Shown here piece by piece: positions 1 to 6,865 of a stretch of DNA of 10,112 nucleotides. The position numbers were made by a program, and so were the translations under genes. This DNA comes from an uncultured Collinsella sp. (GTDB lineage Bacteria > Actinomycetota > Coriobacteriia > Coriobacteriales > Coriobacteriaceae), in NCBI GenBank assembly GCA_900550355.1, contig URRT01000063.1, positions 1 through 10,112 of the forward strand. The letters are read 5' to 3'. Numbering within the stretch: position 1 is the stretch's first letter; each line of letters opens with the position of its first letter. The notes under the pieces were generated by a model that was not told the DNA's origin, searched no databases, and saw only the letters and a program-made list of their open reading frames with translations.

Positions 1-2
1 TA

Positions 3-1082
3 CGGTTGACGTGTCTGATGGGGGAGCGTCCAGGTCCTGCCGAGGCGGCACTTTCTTCGCGCTGCTGCTCGTATTGTCTTTCGACGTCCCTTTCGACGTG
101 GTGCGACCGTTGGTTCGGCTTTTCGGATGCCGAGGTCGAGGCTCTGCTGAATCATGCTGGACGCGAGGAATACCTGGATGATGCGCGTGAATGGCTCGAG
201 GGATATCGGTTTGGCAGGACCTATTGTTCGAGTCCGGCGCGTGTGATCGGTTTTCTGGACCGAGGCTGCACGGCGCCTGTGCGCACCGATCTGTATGGGT
301 ATGCCGATCGCCTGAGTAGGGTAGTTGCTGGGTGGAATCTCGACCGCCTTTCGGTCTTGTTCGATTTGCTCGAGGCCCATGGATGCGTTGAGGTCTCGCT
401 TGGTTTGGGTGTTACGGGGCCAGAGACCTCGTCTGATGATGGTTTGTGGACGGCGCTGTATCTGTCCGGTTTCCTGACGACTGATATGACTGAAGAACCG
501 GAGCATGACAGCTGCTCCCGTGCTCTGCGGTTGCCCAATAACGAGCTTCGCCAGGCCTTTCGTCTGGTGATTATTGATTGGTTTGAGCGTGCTGCCGAGG
601 ACGTTCGAGACATCGATGCGTTTCGAGACGGGTTGTGCCGTGGGGACGAGGATGCGGTGAAGCGGGCGTTAGAACGCATCCTGGGAGATGCGGGAATCGG
701 TGCGAACAACCCAGATGCGCAGCTGCCATATCACCTGCTCTTGCAGGGACTCTGCTTTGGATTGCCGGGCTATGCCAATCCTGCCTCGAGGCGAAAGCGT
801 GGCGCGGATCGCTGGGACATCCAGGTTTTTCCTACGGGCGCTGTGTTTGACGTGGCAGACACGATCGGCATGCTCGACGAGCGTCCGCTGATAACGATCA
901 ACATGATGTATGACCCCGGCGTGGACGCGCTCGGCCTGGAGCTGCTGGCCGTTCAGGCGCTGCTCGATATAGAGCGCGACGGTATCGACAAGATTCGCGT
1001 ACCGCGACCAGGTGTGGGCCGCATGCGCTGGGGGTTTGGTTTTGACGGGTGTCGTGTGGCAGCGGTGTGCCAGCGGCTGTAG
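3..1082 (+). CDS. AAA-ATPase-like / PD-(D/E)XK family protein, C-terminal part (5' end outside window)
   Basis: The frame is open from the left edge, so the true start and the P-loop ATPase half lie outside. Numbering from an ATG at 6, residues 36-86 (WFGFSDAEVEALL, then EWLEGYRFG and an SPARVIGFL segment) match the end of the AAA-ATPase-like domain (PF09820 type). Residues about 146-195 (LWTALYLSGFLT, LRLPNNELRQAF) and 240-355 match the C-terminal PD-(D/E)XK nuclease-like domain (PF08011 type). Asp271 in the 'RWDIQVFP' segment sits where the family has its catalytic Asp. The following strand reads ITINMMY (296-302) where the family normally has an E-x-K, so Glu and Lys seem replaced by Asn and Met. 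Residues 1-35 are Cys-rich and unlike the family, perhaps because of an upstream frameshift. These proteins are common, often multicopy, in gut bacteria and their role is not established. It is not obviously linked to the glycosyltransferases. It ends 27 bp from the convergent gene. Confidence 0.72.
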   Translation, partial: RLTCLMGERPGPAEAALSSRCCSYCLSTSLSTWCDRWFGFSDAEVEALLNHAGREEYLDDAREWLEGYRFGRTYCSSPARVIGFLDRGCTAPVRTDLYGYADRLSRVVAGWNLDRLSVLFDLLEAHGCVEVSLGLGVTGPETSSDDGLWTALYLSGFLTTDMTEEPEHDSCSRALRLPNNELRQAFRLVIIDWFERAAEDVRDIDAFRDGLCRGDEDAVKRALERILGDAGIGANNPDAQLPYHLLLQGLCFGLPGYANPASRRKRGADRWDIQVFPTGAVFDVADTIGMLDERPLITINMMYDPGVDALGLELLAVQALLDIERDGIDKIRVPRPGVGRMRWGFGFDGCRVAAVCQRL

Positions 1083-1109
1083 GGGCAGGCGATGCTGCGG
1101 GGGTGCCCG

Positions 1110-2129
1110 CTACTCCGCGTCCTTCATGGGCGGCATGGGCTTCCAGTTGGGATCCTTGATGATCTTGCGAGCGTCTTTCATGCCACGGCGCAGCGCCGGG
1201 ATGCCGGTCTTAAAGCACTTGTCGACCGCTGCCAGACGAATGAACTCCTTGCAAAAGGTCGCGGCATTGCCCAGACGGAACAGCATGGGGTGGTAGTCAC
1301 CGTAGATCTGCATGTAGCGGGCCAAAAAGCCGCGATTGCGCATGATGTAGTAGCGGTTGGTGTCGCTCGTGGAGTTGAGCTGGCGTTTGCCGGCGATGTC
1401 CCAGTTAGAGACGGCGCGGGCGCGCTTGAGCACCACGTCGGCAACCACGGCGGCGGGGAAGTGCTGGCTGGCAACATAGCCGTAGCAGGCATCGTCGCCG
1501 TAGATGAAAAAGCGCGCATCGGGCAGGCCAATCTTGTCGACTACGCGGCGCGAGAACAGGCCGCCTTCAAAGCACAGCTGGTTCATGGTGCGGTAGCCCT
1601 CGGGGCCCAGGTCCCACTTAGCGATGGGGTTGGGGATACCAAGCGAAAGGATGAGCTGGTACTGCCAAAAGAAGGCGCCACCGTCGAAGTCCAGGCGCGA
1701 ACCCTGGATGACGTCGTAGCGGTCCGTCCATTTGGCCAGGCGCTCAATACCCTCGGGGATAACGAGCACGTCGTCGTCCATGACCCAAAACCACTGAGCG
1801 CCCAGGTCGTAGGCGCGCTTGGTGCCAGCGGAGAAGCCACCTGCGCCGCCACCGTTTTCAAGCTGCGGGTCGTAGATGACACGGTCGGTGCCGCCTTGTG
1901 CATCTGGCTGGTCAGTGTCGATGCCCCACAGGTTGGCGAGGCGCTCGTTAAATGCGATGCACATGGCTTCGGTCTCGCGCGAATTCTCGTTATCGACGAT
2001 CACGATGCGCCAAGGCGCGGCCGTGAGCTCGGTCATAGAGTCGAACAGGTTGGCCAAGAGTTCCTGGCGCTTGTACGTAACGACAACGATGGCGAGCTTA
2101 TCGATGGGGGCAGGAAGGGTTGAAGGCAT
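1110..2129 (-). CDS. GT2 family glycosyltransferase, galactofuranosyltransferase-like (GlfT/WbbI-like)
   Basis: A 339-residue GT-A fold enzyme expected to transfer a sugar from a nucleotide donor to a surface glycan at the inner face of the membrane. Visible motifs: VVVTYKR (15-21) for the first beta strand, IVDN (44-47), the glycine-rich NGGGAGGFSAG (92-102), the metal-binding MDDDV (117-121), GDDACYG (211-217) as the likely acidic catalytic motif, and RYYIMRNR (259-266). The glycine-rich loop followed by WxWxMDDD is typical of the GlfT-like branch, which includes galactofuranosyl- and some rhamnosyltransferases; the actual sugar is an inference. I chose the ATG at 2129 because GAAAGGA (complement of 2141-2147) lies 11 nt upstream. 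The frame is open to an ATG at 2228, but the extra 33 residues are unlike the family and would overlap the likely promoter. No signal peptide or membrane span is seen. The gene is transcribed away from the glycosyltransferase cluster but probably serves the same glycan. Confidence 0.87.
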   Translation of the reverse strand: MPSTLPAPIDKLAIVVVTYKRQELLANLFDSMTELTAAPWRIVIVDNENSRETEAMCIAFNERLANLWGIDTDQPDAQGGTDRVIYDPQLENGGGAGGFSAGTKRAYDLGAQWFWVMDDDVLVIPEGIERLAKWTDRYDVIQGSRLDFDGGAFFWQYQLILSLGIPNPIAKWDLGPEGYRTMNQLCFEGGLFSRRVVDKIGLPDARFFIYGDDACYGYVASQHFPAAVVADVVLKRARAVSNWDIAGKRQLNSTSDTNRYYIMRNRGFLARYMQIYGDYHPMLFRLGNAATFCKEFIRLAAVDKCFKTGIPALRRGMKDARKIIKDPNWKPMPPMKDAE

Positions 2130-2205
2130 GGGGCAATATATCCTTTCACGCGCGGCAGACATGCACCGCACGGAAGCTATCAAATACGTCCATTGGACGG
2201 CATCT

Positions 2206-2236
2206 ATTGTAAAGGGTCGCTGCGCCATGTTGGCAA
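2206..2236 (-). promoter_or_regulatory. Candidate sigma-70 type promoter for the minus-strand glycosyltransferase
   Basis: Read on the minus strand, TTGCCA (complement of 2231-2236) and TACAAT (complement of 2206-2211) are separated by 19 nt. Both hexamers match the consensus at five of six positions, but the spacing is longer than the ideal 17. It would give a leader of roughly 70 nt before the ATG at 2129. This is a pattern-based inference. Confidence 0.4.
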
Positions 2237-2350
2237 GGTTTGAATAAAACGCAGGAACCTGCCATGGGCATGGTGGCCGCGATTAAGCGCAGCGCTTCGA
2301 TGGATATGTTGCGTGCGGCTTTGGGCTGTATGACTTCCTTTCGCTTCGGT

Positions 2351-2379
2351 TTGCCTCTGCGGGCTCCATAGATTATATA
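2351..2379 (+). promoter_or_regulatory. Candidate sigma-70 type promoter for the glycosyltransferase operon
   Basis: TTGCCT (2351-2356) and TATATA (2374-2379) are separated by exactly 17 nt, in the most AT-rich patch of the gap. The predicted start of transcription, about 2386, falls inside the 12-bp palindrome CGCCCGCGGGCG (2382-2393), which could act as an operator. The leader before the TTG at 2443 would be about 57 nt. This would drive the first glycosyltransferase and probably the whole plus-strand run. Confidence 0.5.
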
Positions 2380-2431
2380 AACGCCCGCGGGCGGGACGAC
2401 CCTTTGATACCATTAACGGCAGGTATTTCCT

Positions 2432-2445
2432 AAGGAGCACATTTG
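2432..2445 (+). promoter_or_regulatory. Ribosome binding site and TTG start of the first plus-strand glycosyltransferase
   Basis: AAGGAG (2432-2437) stands 5 nt before a TTG (2443-2445). No ATG or GTG lies in frame between this site and the first GT-A strand, so the strong Shine-Dalgarno sequence decides the start. The paralogue at 4667 uses the same arrangement. Confidence 0.75.
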
Positions 2446-3546
2446 TCTACTAATTCCTCTGGCGGCCCTGTCCTGTCGCTGCTTGTTCCCATCTACAACG
2501 TTGAGCGCTACCTGCGCGAGTGCCTCGATTCCGCCGTGGCGCAGACGCTCGAGGACATCGAAATCATTTGCATCAACGACGGCTCTACCGACAACTCGCC
2601 GGCGATTATCCGCGAGTACATGGAGCGTGACGCGCGTATGAAGATGATCGACAAGGCCAATAGCGGTTACGGCGACTCTATGAACCGCGGGCTCGATATG
2701 GCGCGCGGCAAGTACGTGGGCATTCTGGAGTCCGATGACTTTATGGCGCCCGACGCGCTGGAGAAACTTGTGGCGGCAGCCGAGCGCAATGGCGCCGACT
2801 TTGCGAAGGCGAATTTTGACTTTTACTGGTCCAAGCCCGAGGAGCGCCGCTCGGTGCACGAGATGTTTAAGCCCAAGGACTGCGGCAAGCCGGTGCACCC
2901 GAGCGACACGACGCAGTTCTTTAAGCAAAAGCCGTCGATTTGGTCGGCCGTTTATCGCCGCGATTTTCTTGAGCGCAACGGCATCAAGTTCCTGCCGACT
3001 CCGGGGGCATCCTTTCAGGACACGTCGTTTGCCTTTAAGGCGATCGCGTGTGCCGACAAGGCCGTTTACCTGCACGATGCCGTACTTTCGTATCGTCAGG
3101 ACAACGAGAACTCCTCGGTCAATTCTTCGGCCAAGGTCTTTTGCGTCAATACCGAGTATGCCGAGATCGAGCGCTGGATCCGAGAGGATTTTGCCCGCGA
3201 TCACGCAAGCGATGACGTCGCGCGCATGCTCAAGTTCAATCAGCTCATTAAGTACGACTCGTATATGTGGAACTATGTGCGCTTGGCGCCTAAGTTCTAT
3301 AAGGAGTTCCTGGTGCAGATGGCCAAGGAGTTCCAAGCGGCCTTGGACGCCGGGGAGTTTTCGCTGGATGATCTTAAGCCGTGGAAGCGCGCGAATCTCG
3401 CTGCCATCCTCAAAGATCCAGAGGGCTGGGTTGACGAGCATCCGCACTTTGCAACGGATGGTGCCTTGGGGCGCGCTAAGTATTACGCCTCGGTTGGTGG
3501 CCCTGGTGTGGTCGCCGCCTTCCTCATCGAATCGCTGAGGGGGTAG
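2443..3546 (+). CDS. GT2 family glycosyltransferase (paralogue A)
   Basis: A 367-residue GT-A glycosyltransferase, a usual length for the single-domain GT2 enzymes of capsule and exopolysaccharide loci. The N-terminal catalytic domain shows VPIYNVE (15-21), the nucleotide-binding NDGSTDNS (45-52), the metal-binding ESDDF (96-100) and, further on, PTPGASFQD (185-193) and YRQDNENSSV (217-226), a conserved block of this subfamily that probably contributes to the acceptor site. The C-terminal third is helical and not family-typed. No signal peptide or membrane span is seen, so it should work on lipid-linked intermediates from the cytoplasm. Translation starts at TTG behind AAGGAG. It is first in the run and ends 6 bp before the next gene, so the two are surely co-transcribed. 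It is closely similar to the gene at 4667-5785 (12 differences over 89 aligned N-terminal residues), pointing to duplication. Donor and acceptor sugars cannot be told from sequence. Confidence 0.92.
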   Translation: MSTNSSGGPVLSLLVPIYNVERYLRECLDSAVAQTLEDIEIICINDGSTDNSPAIIREYMERDARMKMIDKANSGYGDSMNRGLDMARGKYVGILESDDFMAPDALEKLVAAAERNGADFAKANFDFYWSKPEERRSVHEMFKPKDCGKPVHPSDTTQFFKQKPSIWSAVYRRDFLERNGIKFLPTPGASFQDTSFAFKAIACADKAVYLHDAVLSYRQDNENSSVNSSAKVFCVNTEYAEIERWIREDFARDHASDDVARMLKFNQLIKYDSYMWNYVRLAPKFYKEFLVQMAKEFQAALDAGEFSLDDLKPWKRANLAAILKDPEGWVDEHPHFATDGALGRAKYYASVGGPGVVAAFLIESLRG

Positions 3547-3552
3547 GTCGGT

Positions 3553-4593
3553 ATGGGAGAGGCCTCGATTCCCAAAGCGACTATTGTCGTTCCCGTATAC
3601 AACTCTGCGCGTTCGATTCGGCGATGCCTCGATTCGCTTTTGGCACAGTCCGAGCGCTCGATTCAGGTTGTCTGTGTCAACGACGGTTCGGTTGACGATT
3701 CGCTGGGCGTCTTGCGTCAAATTGCGCAGGCCGACGACCGTGTGCTGGTGATTGACCAGGAAAACGCTGGTGTCTCGTGCGCTCGAAATGCCGGTATCGA
3801 TGCCGCCGAGGGCGAGACCGTCTTTTTTGTGGACGCCGACGATTACATCGACGCCCAGACGGTCGAGTGCGTGCTGCATGCCATGGAGTCTGCAGATGCC
3901 GAGGTCGCCGTTTTTGGCGGCGTTTGCGAGCCGTCCGACGCTGCGTCCAAGCGCGTCCAACAACTCATGAGCCCCAAAGCGGGCACCTTTGGCGCACGAG
4001 ATCCCCAGTTGCTGTTCCACGCAAACGCGCAGCCGTATGCGTGCCGCGCGGCTTTTACGCGCGAGCTGCTCAATCGCGAAGGCATTCGCTTTGCCCCCGG
4101 CTTGGCCTTGGGCGAGGACGTTGTGTTCCAGTTTGCAGCTTACGCGTTGGCCTCAAAGACCGTCGTCATGCCGGACAAGTTCTACCACTACGTGATGGAG
4201 AATGACTCGGCGACGCACGAGTTTAACAGTGCCGAGGCACGCGCCAAAAAGCTTGACGCCCATATGAGGATGCTCGAGGAAGTTTTGGAGGACTGGGCGG
4301 CCTACGGCCTTTTGGATCTGTGCCCCGGCGAGCTGATAGCTTGGTTTTTGGACCTAATTGTGTTCGACCTGGCGCGCTTGGATGCCGATGACTTCCAACG
4401 CGTGGCGTCTCGCGTCAACATGGACCTCACGACGTATTTGGGAACGGAGTGGGCGGATATGCCTGCTAAAGGCGCCGTTTGTCGTGTTGCTCATAAGCTC
4501 GTTGCGGCGACCTCGGGCGTTTCGATGGCAGACGCCACGCTGTTCTATCTTTCGACCCGCGGTCTCAAGGCCTGCCTGGAACGCTTTATCTAA
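3553..4593 (+). CDS. GT2 family glycosyltransferase
   Basis: A 346-residue single-domain GT-A enzyme. Motifs in order: VPVYN (13-17), NDGSVDDS (43-50), NAGVSCARNAG (71-81), the VDADDY metal site (93-98) and GEDVVFQ (187-193), where the GED in the second half is the usual position of the acidic catalytic residue in EpsJ/WaaB-type GT2 enzymes. The NAGxSxARNxG block separates it from the paralogue pair on either side, which read NSGYGDSMNRG there. The ATG at 3553 lies 6 bp after the previous stop, with a GAGGGGG stretch (3537-3543) overlapping the end of the previous gene as a likely ribosome binding site. The C-terminal part (about 210-346) is helical and unassigned. It is probably translationally coupled to its upstream neighbour and adds another residue to the same glycan. 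Sugar specificity unknown. Confidence 0.92.
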   Translation: MGEASIPKATIVVPVYNSARSIRRCLDSLLAQSERSIQVVCVNDGSVDDSLGVLRQIAQADDRVLVIDQENAGVSCARNAGIDAAEGETVFFVDADDYIDAQTVECVLHAMESADAEVAVFGGVCEPSDAASKRVQQLMSPKAGTFGARDPQLLFHANAQPYACRAAFTRELLNREGIRFAPGLALGEDVVFQFAAYALASKTVVMPDKFYHYVMENDSATHEFNSAEARAKKLDAHMRMLEEVLEDWAAYGLLDLCPGELIAWFLDLIVFDLARLDADDFQRVASRVNMDLTTYLGTEWADMPAKGAVCRVAHKLVAATSGVSMADATLFYLSTRGLKACLERFI

Positions 4594-4623
4594 TTCCAAG
4601 CGGTGCGCCCGCCGCAACTCGGC

Positions 4624-4632
4624 TGCTAAAAT
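4624..4632 (+). promoter_or_regulatory. Possible internal extended -10 promoter
   Basis: The 73-bp gap 4594-4666 is the longest inside the plus-strand run. It contains TGC followed by TAAAAT (4627-4632), which fits an extended -10 element, with no convincing -35 at 17 nt. Transcription would start near 4639, about 28 nt before the TTG at 4667. A weak secondary promoter is plausible but unproven. Confidence 0.3.
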
Positions 4633-4655
4633 AACCCTGTTACACGCTATTCAAC

Positions 4656-4669
4656 AGGAGGTTCTCTTG
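4656..4669 (+). promoter_or_regulatory. Ribosome binding site and TTG start of paralogue B
   Basis: AGGAGG (4656-4661), a full consensus Shine-Dalgarno sequence, lies 5 nt before TTG (4667-4669). The reading frame stays open far upstream to 4358 inside the previous gene, but that extension is out-of-frame shadow of the upstream glycosyltransferase. The site therefore fixes the start at 4667. Confidence 0.8.
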
Positions 4670-5785
4670 CAGAACTCTGATACCCCTAAAGTTTCGTTGC
4701 TTATTCCCATTTGCAATGTTGAGCGCTACCTGCGCGAGTGCCTCGATTCCGCTGTGACACAGTCGCTCAAGGACATCGAAATCATCTGCATCAACGATGG
4801 CTCCACCGATAGCTCGCCGGACATCATTCGCGAGTACATGGCACGCGATGCGCGCGTCAAGATGATTGACAAGGCCAACAGCGGCTACGGCGACTCGATG
4901 AATCGCGGCCTGGAGATGGCGTGTGGCGAGTACGTGGGCATTTTGGAGTCCGATGACTTTATGTTCGAGGATTCGCTCCAAAAGCTGGTTGCCAAGGCTG
5001 ACGCCGAGCACGCCGATGTTGTTAAGGGCGACTTCTACCTGTACTGGTCCACGCCCAGCGAGCGCCGCGAGCTGTTTGGAATTATCGACGAGCATATGAC
5101 GGGTGCGGCGTATCGCCCCGCCGATCGTCCGGGTATCTTCTACCGCAAGCCTTCCATTTGGTCGGCCATCTATCGGCGCGAGTTCCTCAACGACAATCAG
5201 ATTCGGTTCCTTCCCACGCCGGGTGCATCGTATCAGGATGCGGGTTTTAACTTCAAGGTCTGGGCGTGCGCCGAGCGCGCTGCGTTTATTGCGGATCCCA
5301 TTTTGTGCTATCGCCAGGATAACGAGAAGAGCTCTGTTAATTCGCCCAACAAGGTGTTTTGCGTGTGCGACGAATATGCCGAGATGCAGCGCTTTTTGGA
5401 TCAACGCCCCGAGCTTAAGGCTCGGCTTCAGGGCATTTTAATGCGCATGAAGGTCGATACGTACCGCTGGAATGATGAGCGTCTGGTCGATGACTTGCGT
5501 GAGCGGTTTTGGGAGAAGGCGTCTCCCGAGATCAAGGCCGATTGGGACGCCGGTCGCTTTGACCTGTCGCTCTTCGACCCGCGCGGCGAGACCGACTTGC
5601 GCCTGATGGTCAAATCGCCCCGTGCCTATATCGATTCGCGCTTTGACTTTAAAAAGCCGGGCAAGCTCAATACGTTTAAACACTACTTTAAGATCGGCGG
5701 TCTGCCGCTGGTCTGGCGCGTGCTGACGTATCAGCGCACCTACGGCGATAACCCGCATCCCGACGACGTGCCGGCGGCACAGTAG
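4667..5785 (+). CDS. GT2 family glycosyltransferase (paralogue B)
   Basis: A 372-residue GT-A enzyme closely related to the gene at 2443-3546. It shows PICNVER (14-20), with Cys where the paralogue has the usual Tyr, NDGSTDSS (43-50), NSGYGDSMNRG (71-81), ESDDF (94-98), KPSIWSAIYRREF (161-173), PTPGASYQD (183-191) and YRQDNEKSSV (215-224). The middle (about 100-158) and the C-terminus (from about 240) diverge from the paralogue, the parts most likely to select the acceptor, so the two may add related sugars to different positions. The start is TTG behind AGGAGG, giving 372 residues rather than the longer open frame. It follows a 73-bp gap with a possible weak promoter and ends 12 bp before the next ATG. 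No membrane segment or signal peptide is visible. Donor sugar unknown. Confidence 0.92.
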   Translation: MQNSDTPKVSLLIPICNVERYLRECLDSAVTQSLKDIEIICINDGSTDSSPDIIREYMARDARVKMIDKANSGYGDSMNRGLEMACGEYVGILESDDFMFEDSLQKLVAKADAEHADVVKGDFYLYWSTPSERRELFGIIDEHMTGAAYRPADRPGIFYRKPSIWSAIYRREFLNDNQIRFLPTPGASYQDAGFNFKVWACAERAAFIADPILCYRQDNEKSSVNSPNKVFCVCDEYAEMQRFLDQRPELKARLQGILMRMKVDTYRWNDERLVDDLRERFWEKASPEIKADWDAGRFDLSLFDPRGETDLRLMVKSPRAYIDSRFDFKKPGKLNTFKHYFKIGGLPLVWRVLTYQRTYGDNPHPDDVPAAQ

Positions 5786-5797
5786 GAGCGCGTGATT

Positions 5798-6865
5798 ATG
5801 GCTACCCCTAAGATTTCCGTCGTCGTTCCCATTTATAAGGTGGAGGAGTGCCTGGCATGGTGCCTGGACTCCCTACTCGCGCAGGATATGCCCGATTGGG
5901 AAGGTGTGCTGGTTAACGATGGCTCGCCGGATGGGTCGCGCGACATCGCCGCTGCCTATTGCGAAAAGGATACGCGCTTTACGCTGGGTGATAAACCCAA
6001 CGGTGGTTTGTCGAGCGCCCGCAATGCGGGAATCGCTGCGTCCTCGGCTCCTATCGTCGCGTTTTTGGATTCCGACGACCGGTTTACGCCTGATGCGTGC
6101 CGCGTAATCGTTGATGCCTTTGAGCGTGAGGATTGCGACGTTTTGACCTTTGGCGCAAATCCGTATCCGTTGGAGGCGGGGTATCCGTGGCTTAACTATG
6201 TGCTGAGCCCGCGCGACGTTTCGTTTGAGGGCTATAGCTCCGACCTGCTGTTTAAGGAAGCATCTCGCCCCTTTGCATGGCGCACCGCTTGCAAGCGCGC
6301 TTTTTTGCTGGGCAACGGGATCGTGTTCGATGAAACCGTTAAGTATGGCGAGGATCAGGTCTTTGATTTTGCCGTGTACGGGCGCTCGCGCAAGACCGCG
6401 CTTATCTCGAACAAGCTGTACGACTATCGCGTGGCACGCAAGGGCTCGCTCATGGACACCATGCGCTATGACGATGAGACGCGTCTGCTGGAGCACGTGA
6501 AGATTTACTCAGCGGTGCTGGCCGATTGGCGCCATGATGGGCTCGATGCCCAGCATGCCGATGACCTGGCGTACTTCCTGTGTGATCTGGTACTGTACGA
6601 TGCACTCAGGCTGCTGAGCTCGGGCTGCGGCAAGGTTTTTGCTGCCGTTGCCGCGGCGCTTGATGGTTCTGCCGTGGGCAGTGATGCTGCGCTCGCACAA
6701 TGCGCTCCTTCTGTTGCCGCTATGGTGCGTGCGGCACTTATCGGTAAGGCTCCTGCTGCTCGTTCGTGCAAAAAGCTCATGTTCGATTACGACGTCTTGA
6801 GGTTTGGGCGCCTGGGCGCGTGCAAGCGCATGGCTGCGAATGCTCTGGGAAAGCGAGAGGTGTAG
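5798..6865 (+). CDS. GT2 family glycosyltransferase
   Basis: A 355-residue single-domain GT-A enzyme of the EpsJ/WaaB-like type. Visible are VPIYKVE (10-16), NDGSPDGS (40-47), NGGLSSARNAG (68-78), the metal-binding LDSDDRF (90-96) and YGEDQVF (183-189) with the probable catalytic acidic residue. It resembles the gene at 3553-4593 in motif order more than the A/B pair. Two starts are possible: GTG at 5792 is only 3 nt from the AGGAG at 5784-5788, while ATG at 5798 is 9 nt away and gives the normal short N-terminus before the first strand, so I chose ATG. The stop TAG at 6863-6865 directly abuts the next ATG, implying translational coupling to the large double-domain enzyme. The C-terminal region (about 240-355) is Ala-rich, helical and unassigned. 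Confidence 0.92.
   Translation: MATPKISVVVPIYKVEECLAWCLDSLLAQDMPDWEGVLVNDGSPDGSRDIAAAYCEKDTRFTLGDKPNGGLSSARNAGIAASSAPIVAFLDSDDRFTPDACRVIVDAFEREDCDVLTFGANPYPLEAGYPWLNYVLSPRDVSFEGYSSDLLFKEASRPFAWRTACKRAFLLGNGIVFDETVKYGEDQVFDFAVYGRSRKTALISNKLYDYRVARKGSLMDTMRYDDETRLLEHVKIYSAVLADWRHDGLDAQHADDLAYFLCDLVLYDALRLLSSGCGKVFAAVAAALDGSAVGSDAALAQCAPSVAAMVRAALIGKAPAARSCKKLMFDYDVLRFGRLGACKRMAANALGKREV

Larger units (their letters stand above)
2130..2442. other. Divergent intergenic region with promoters in both directions
   Basis: This 313-bp gap separates the minus-strand glycosyltransferase from the plus-strand cluster. It holds a minus-strand promoter candidate (2206-2236), a plus-strand promoter candidate (2351-2379), a 13-bp odd palindrome AAGCGC-A-GCGCTT (2285-2297), a 12-bp perfect palindrome CGCCCGCGGGCG (2382-2393) and ribosome binding sites at both ends. 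A 35-codon open frame (2264-2371) with a weak AGGAA site is present but not convincing. Its local AT-rich patches contrast with the GC-rich genes on both sides, as expected for a control region. Confidence 0.6.

Noticed and set aside
1083..1108. GGGCA/TGCCC inverted repeat between the convergent genes as a terminator
   Set aside because: The stem is only 5 bp with a 16-nt loop and has no T-run on either strand.
1092..2123. Plus-strand open frame of 343 codons opposite the minus-strand glycosyltransferase
   Set aside because: The minus strand shows an ordered set of GT-A motifs with a good ribosome binding site; the plus frame shows none.
2130..2228. 33-residue N-terminal extension of the minus-strand glycosyltransferase
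   Set aside because: It is not family-like, has no ribosome binding site at 2228 and overlaps the probable promoter; the ATG at 2129 has GAAAGGA 11 nt upstream.
2285..2297. AAGCGC-A-GCGCTT palindrome as an RNA hairpin
   Set aside because: A one-base centre cannot form a loop with full arms; a protein site is possible but nothing else supports it.
2413..4020. Long antisense open frame (535 codons, minus strand) across the first two plus-strand glycosyltransferases
   Set aside because: It spans the junction of two clear GT2 genes, has no family motifs and no start signal, and arises from GC-rich codon periodicity.
5792..5797. GTG start for the glycosyltransferase ending at 6865
   Set aside because: Only 3 nt from the Shine-Dalgarno sequence; the ATG at 5798 is at a better distance of 9 nt.
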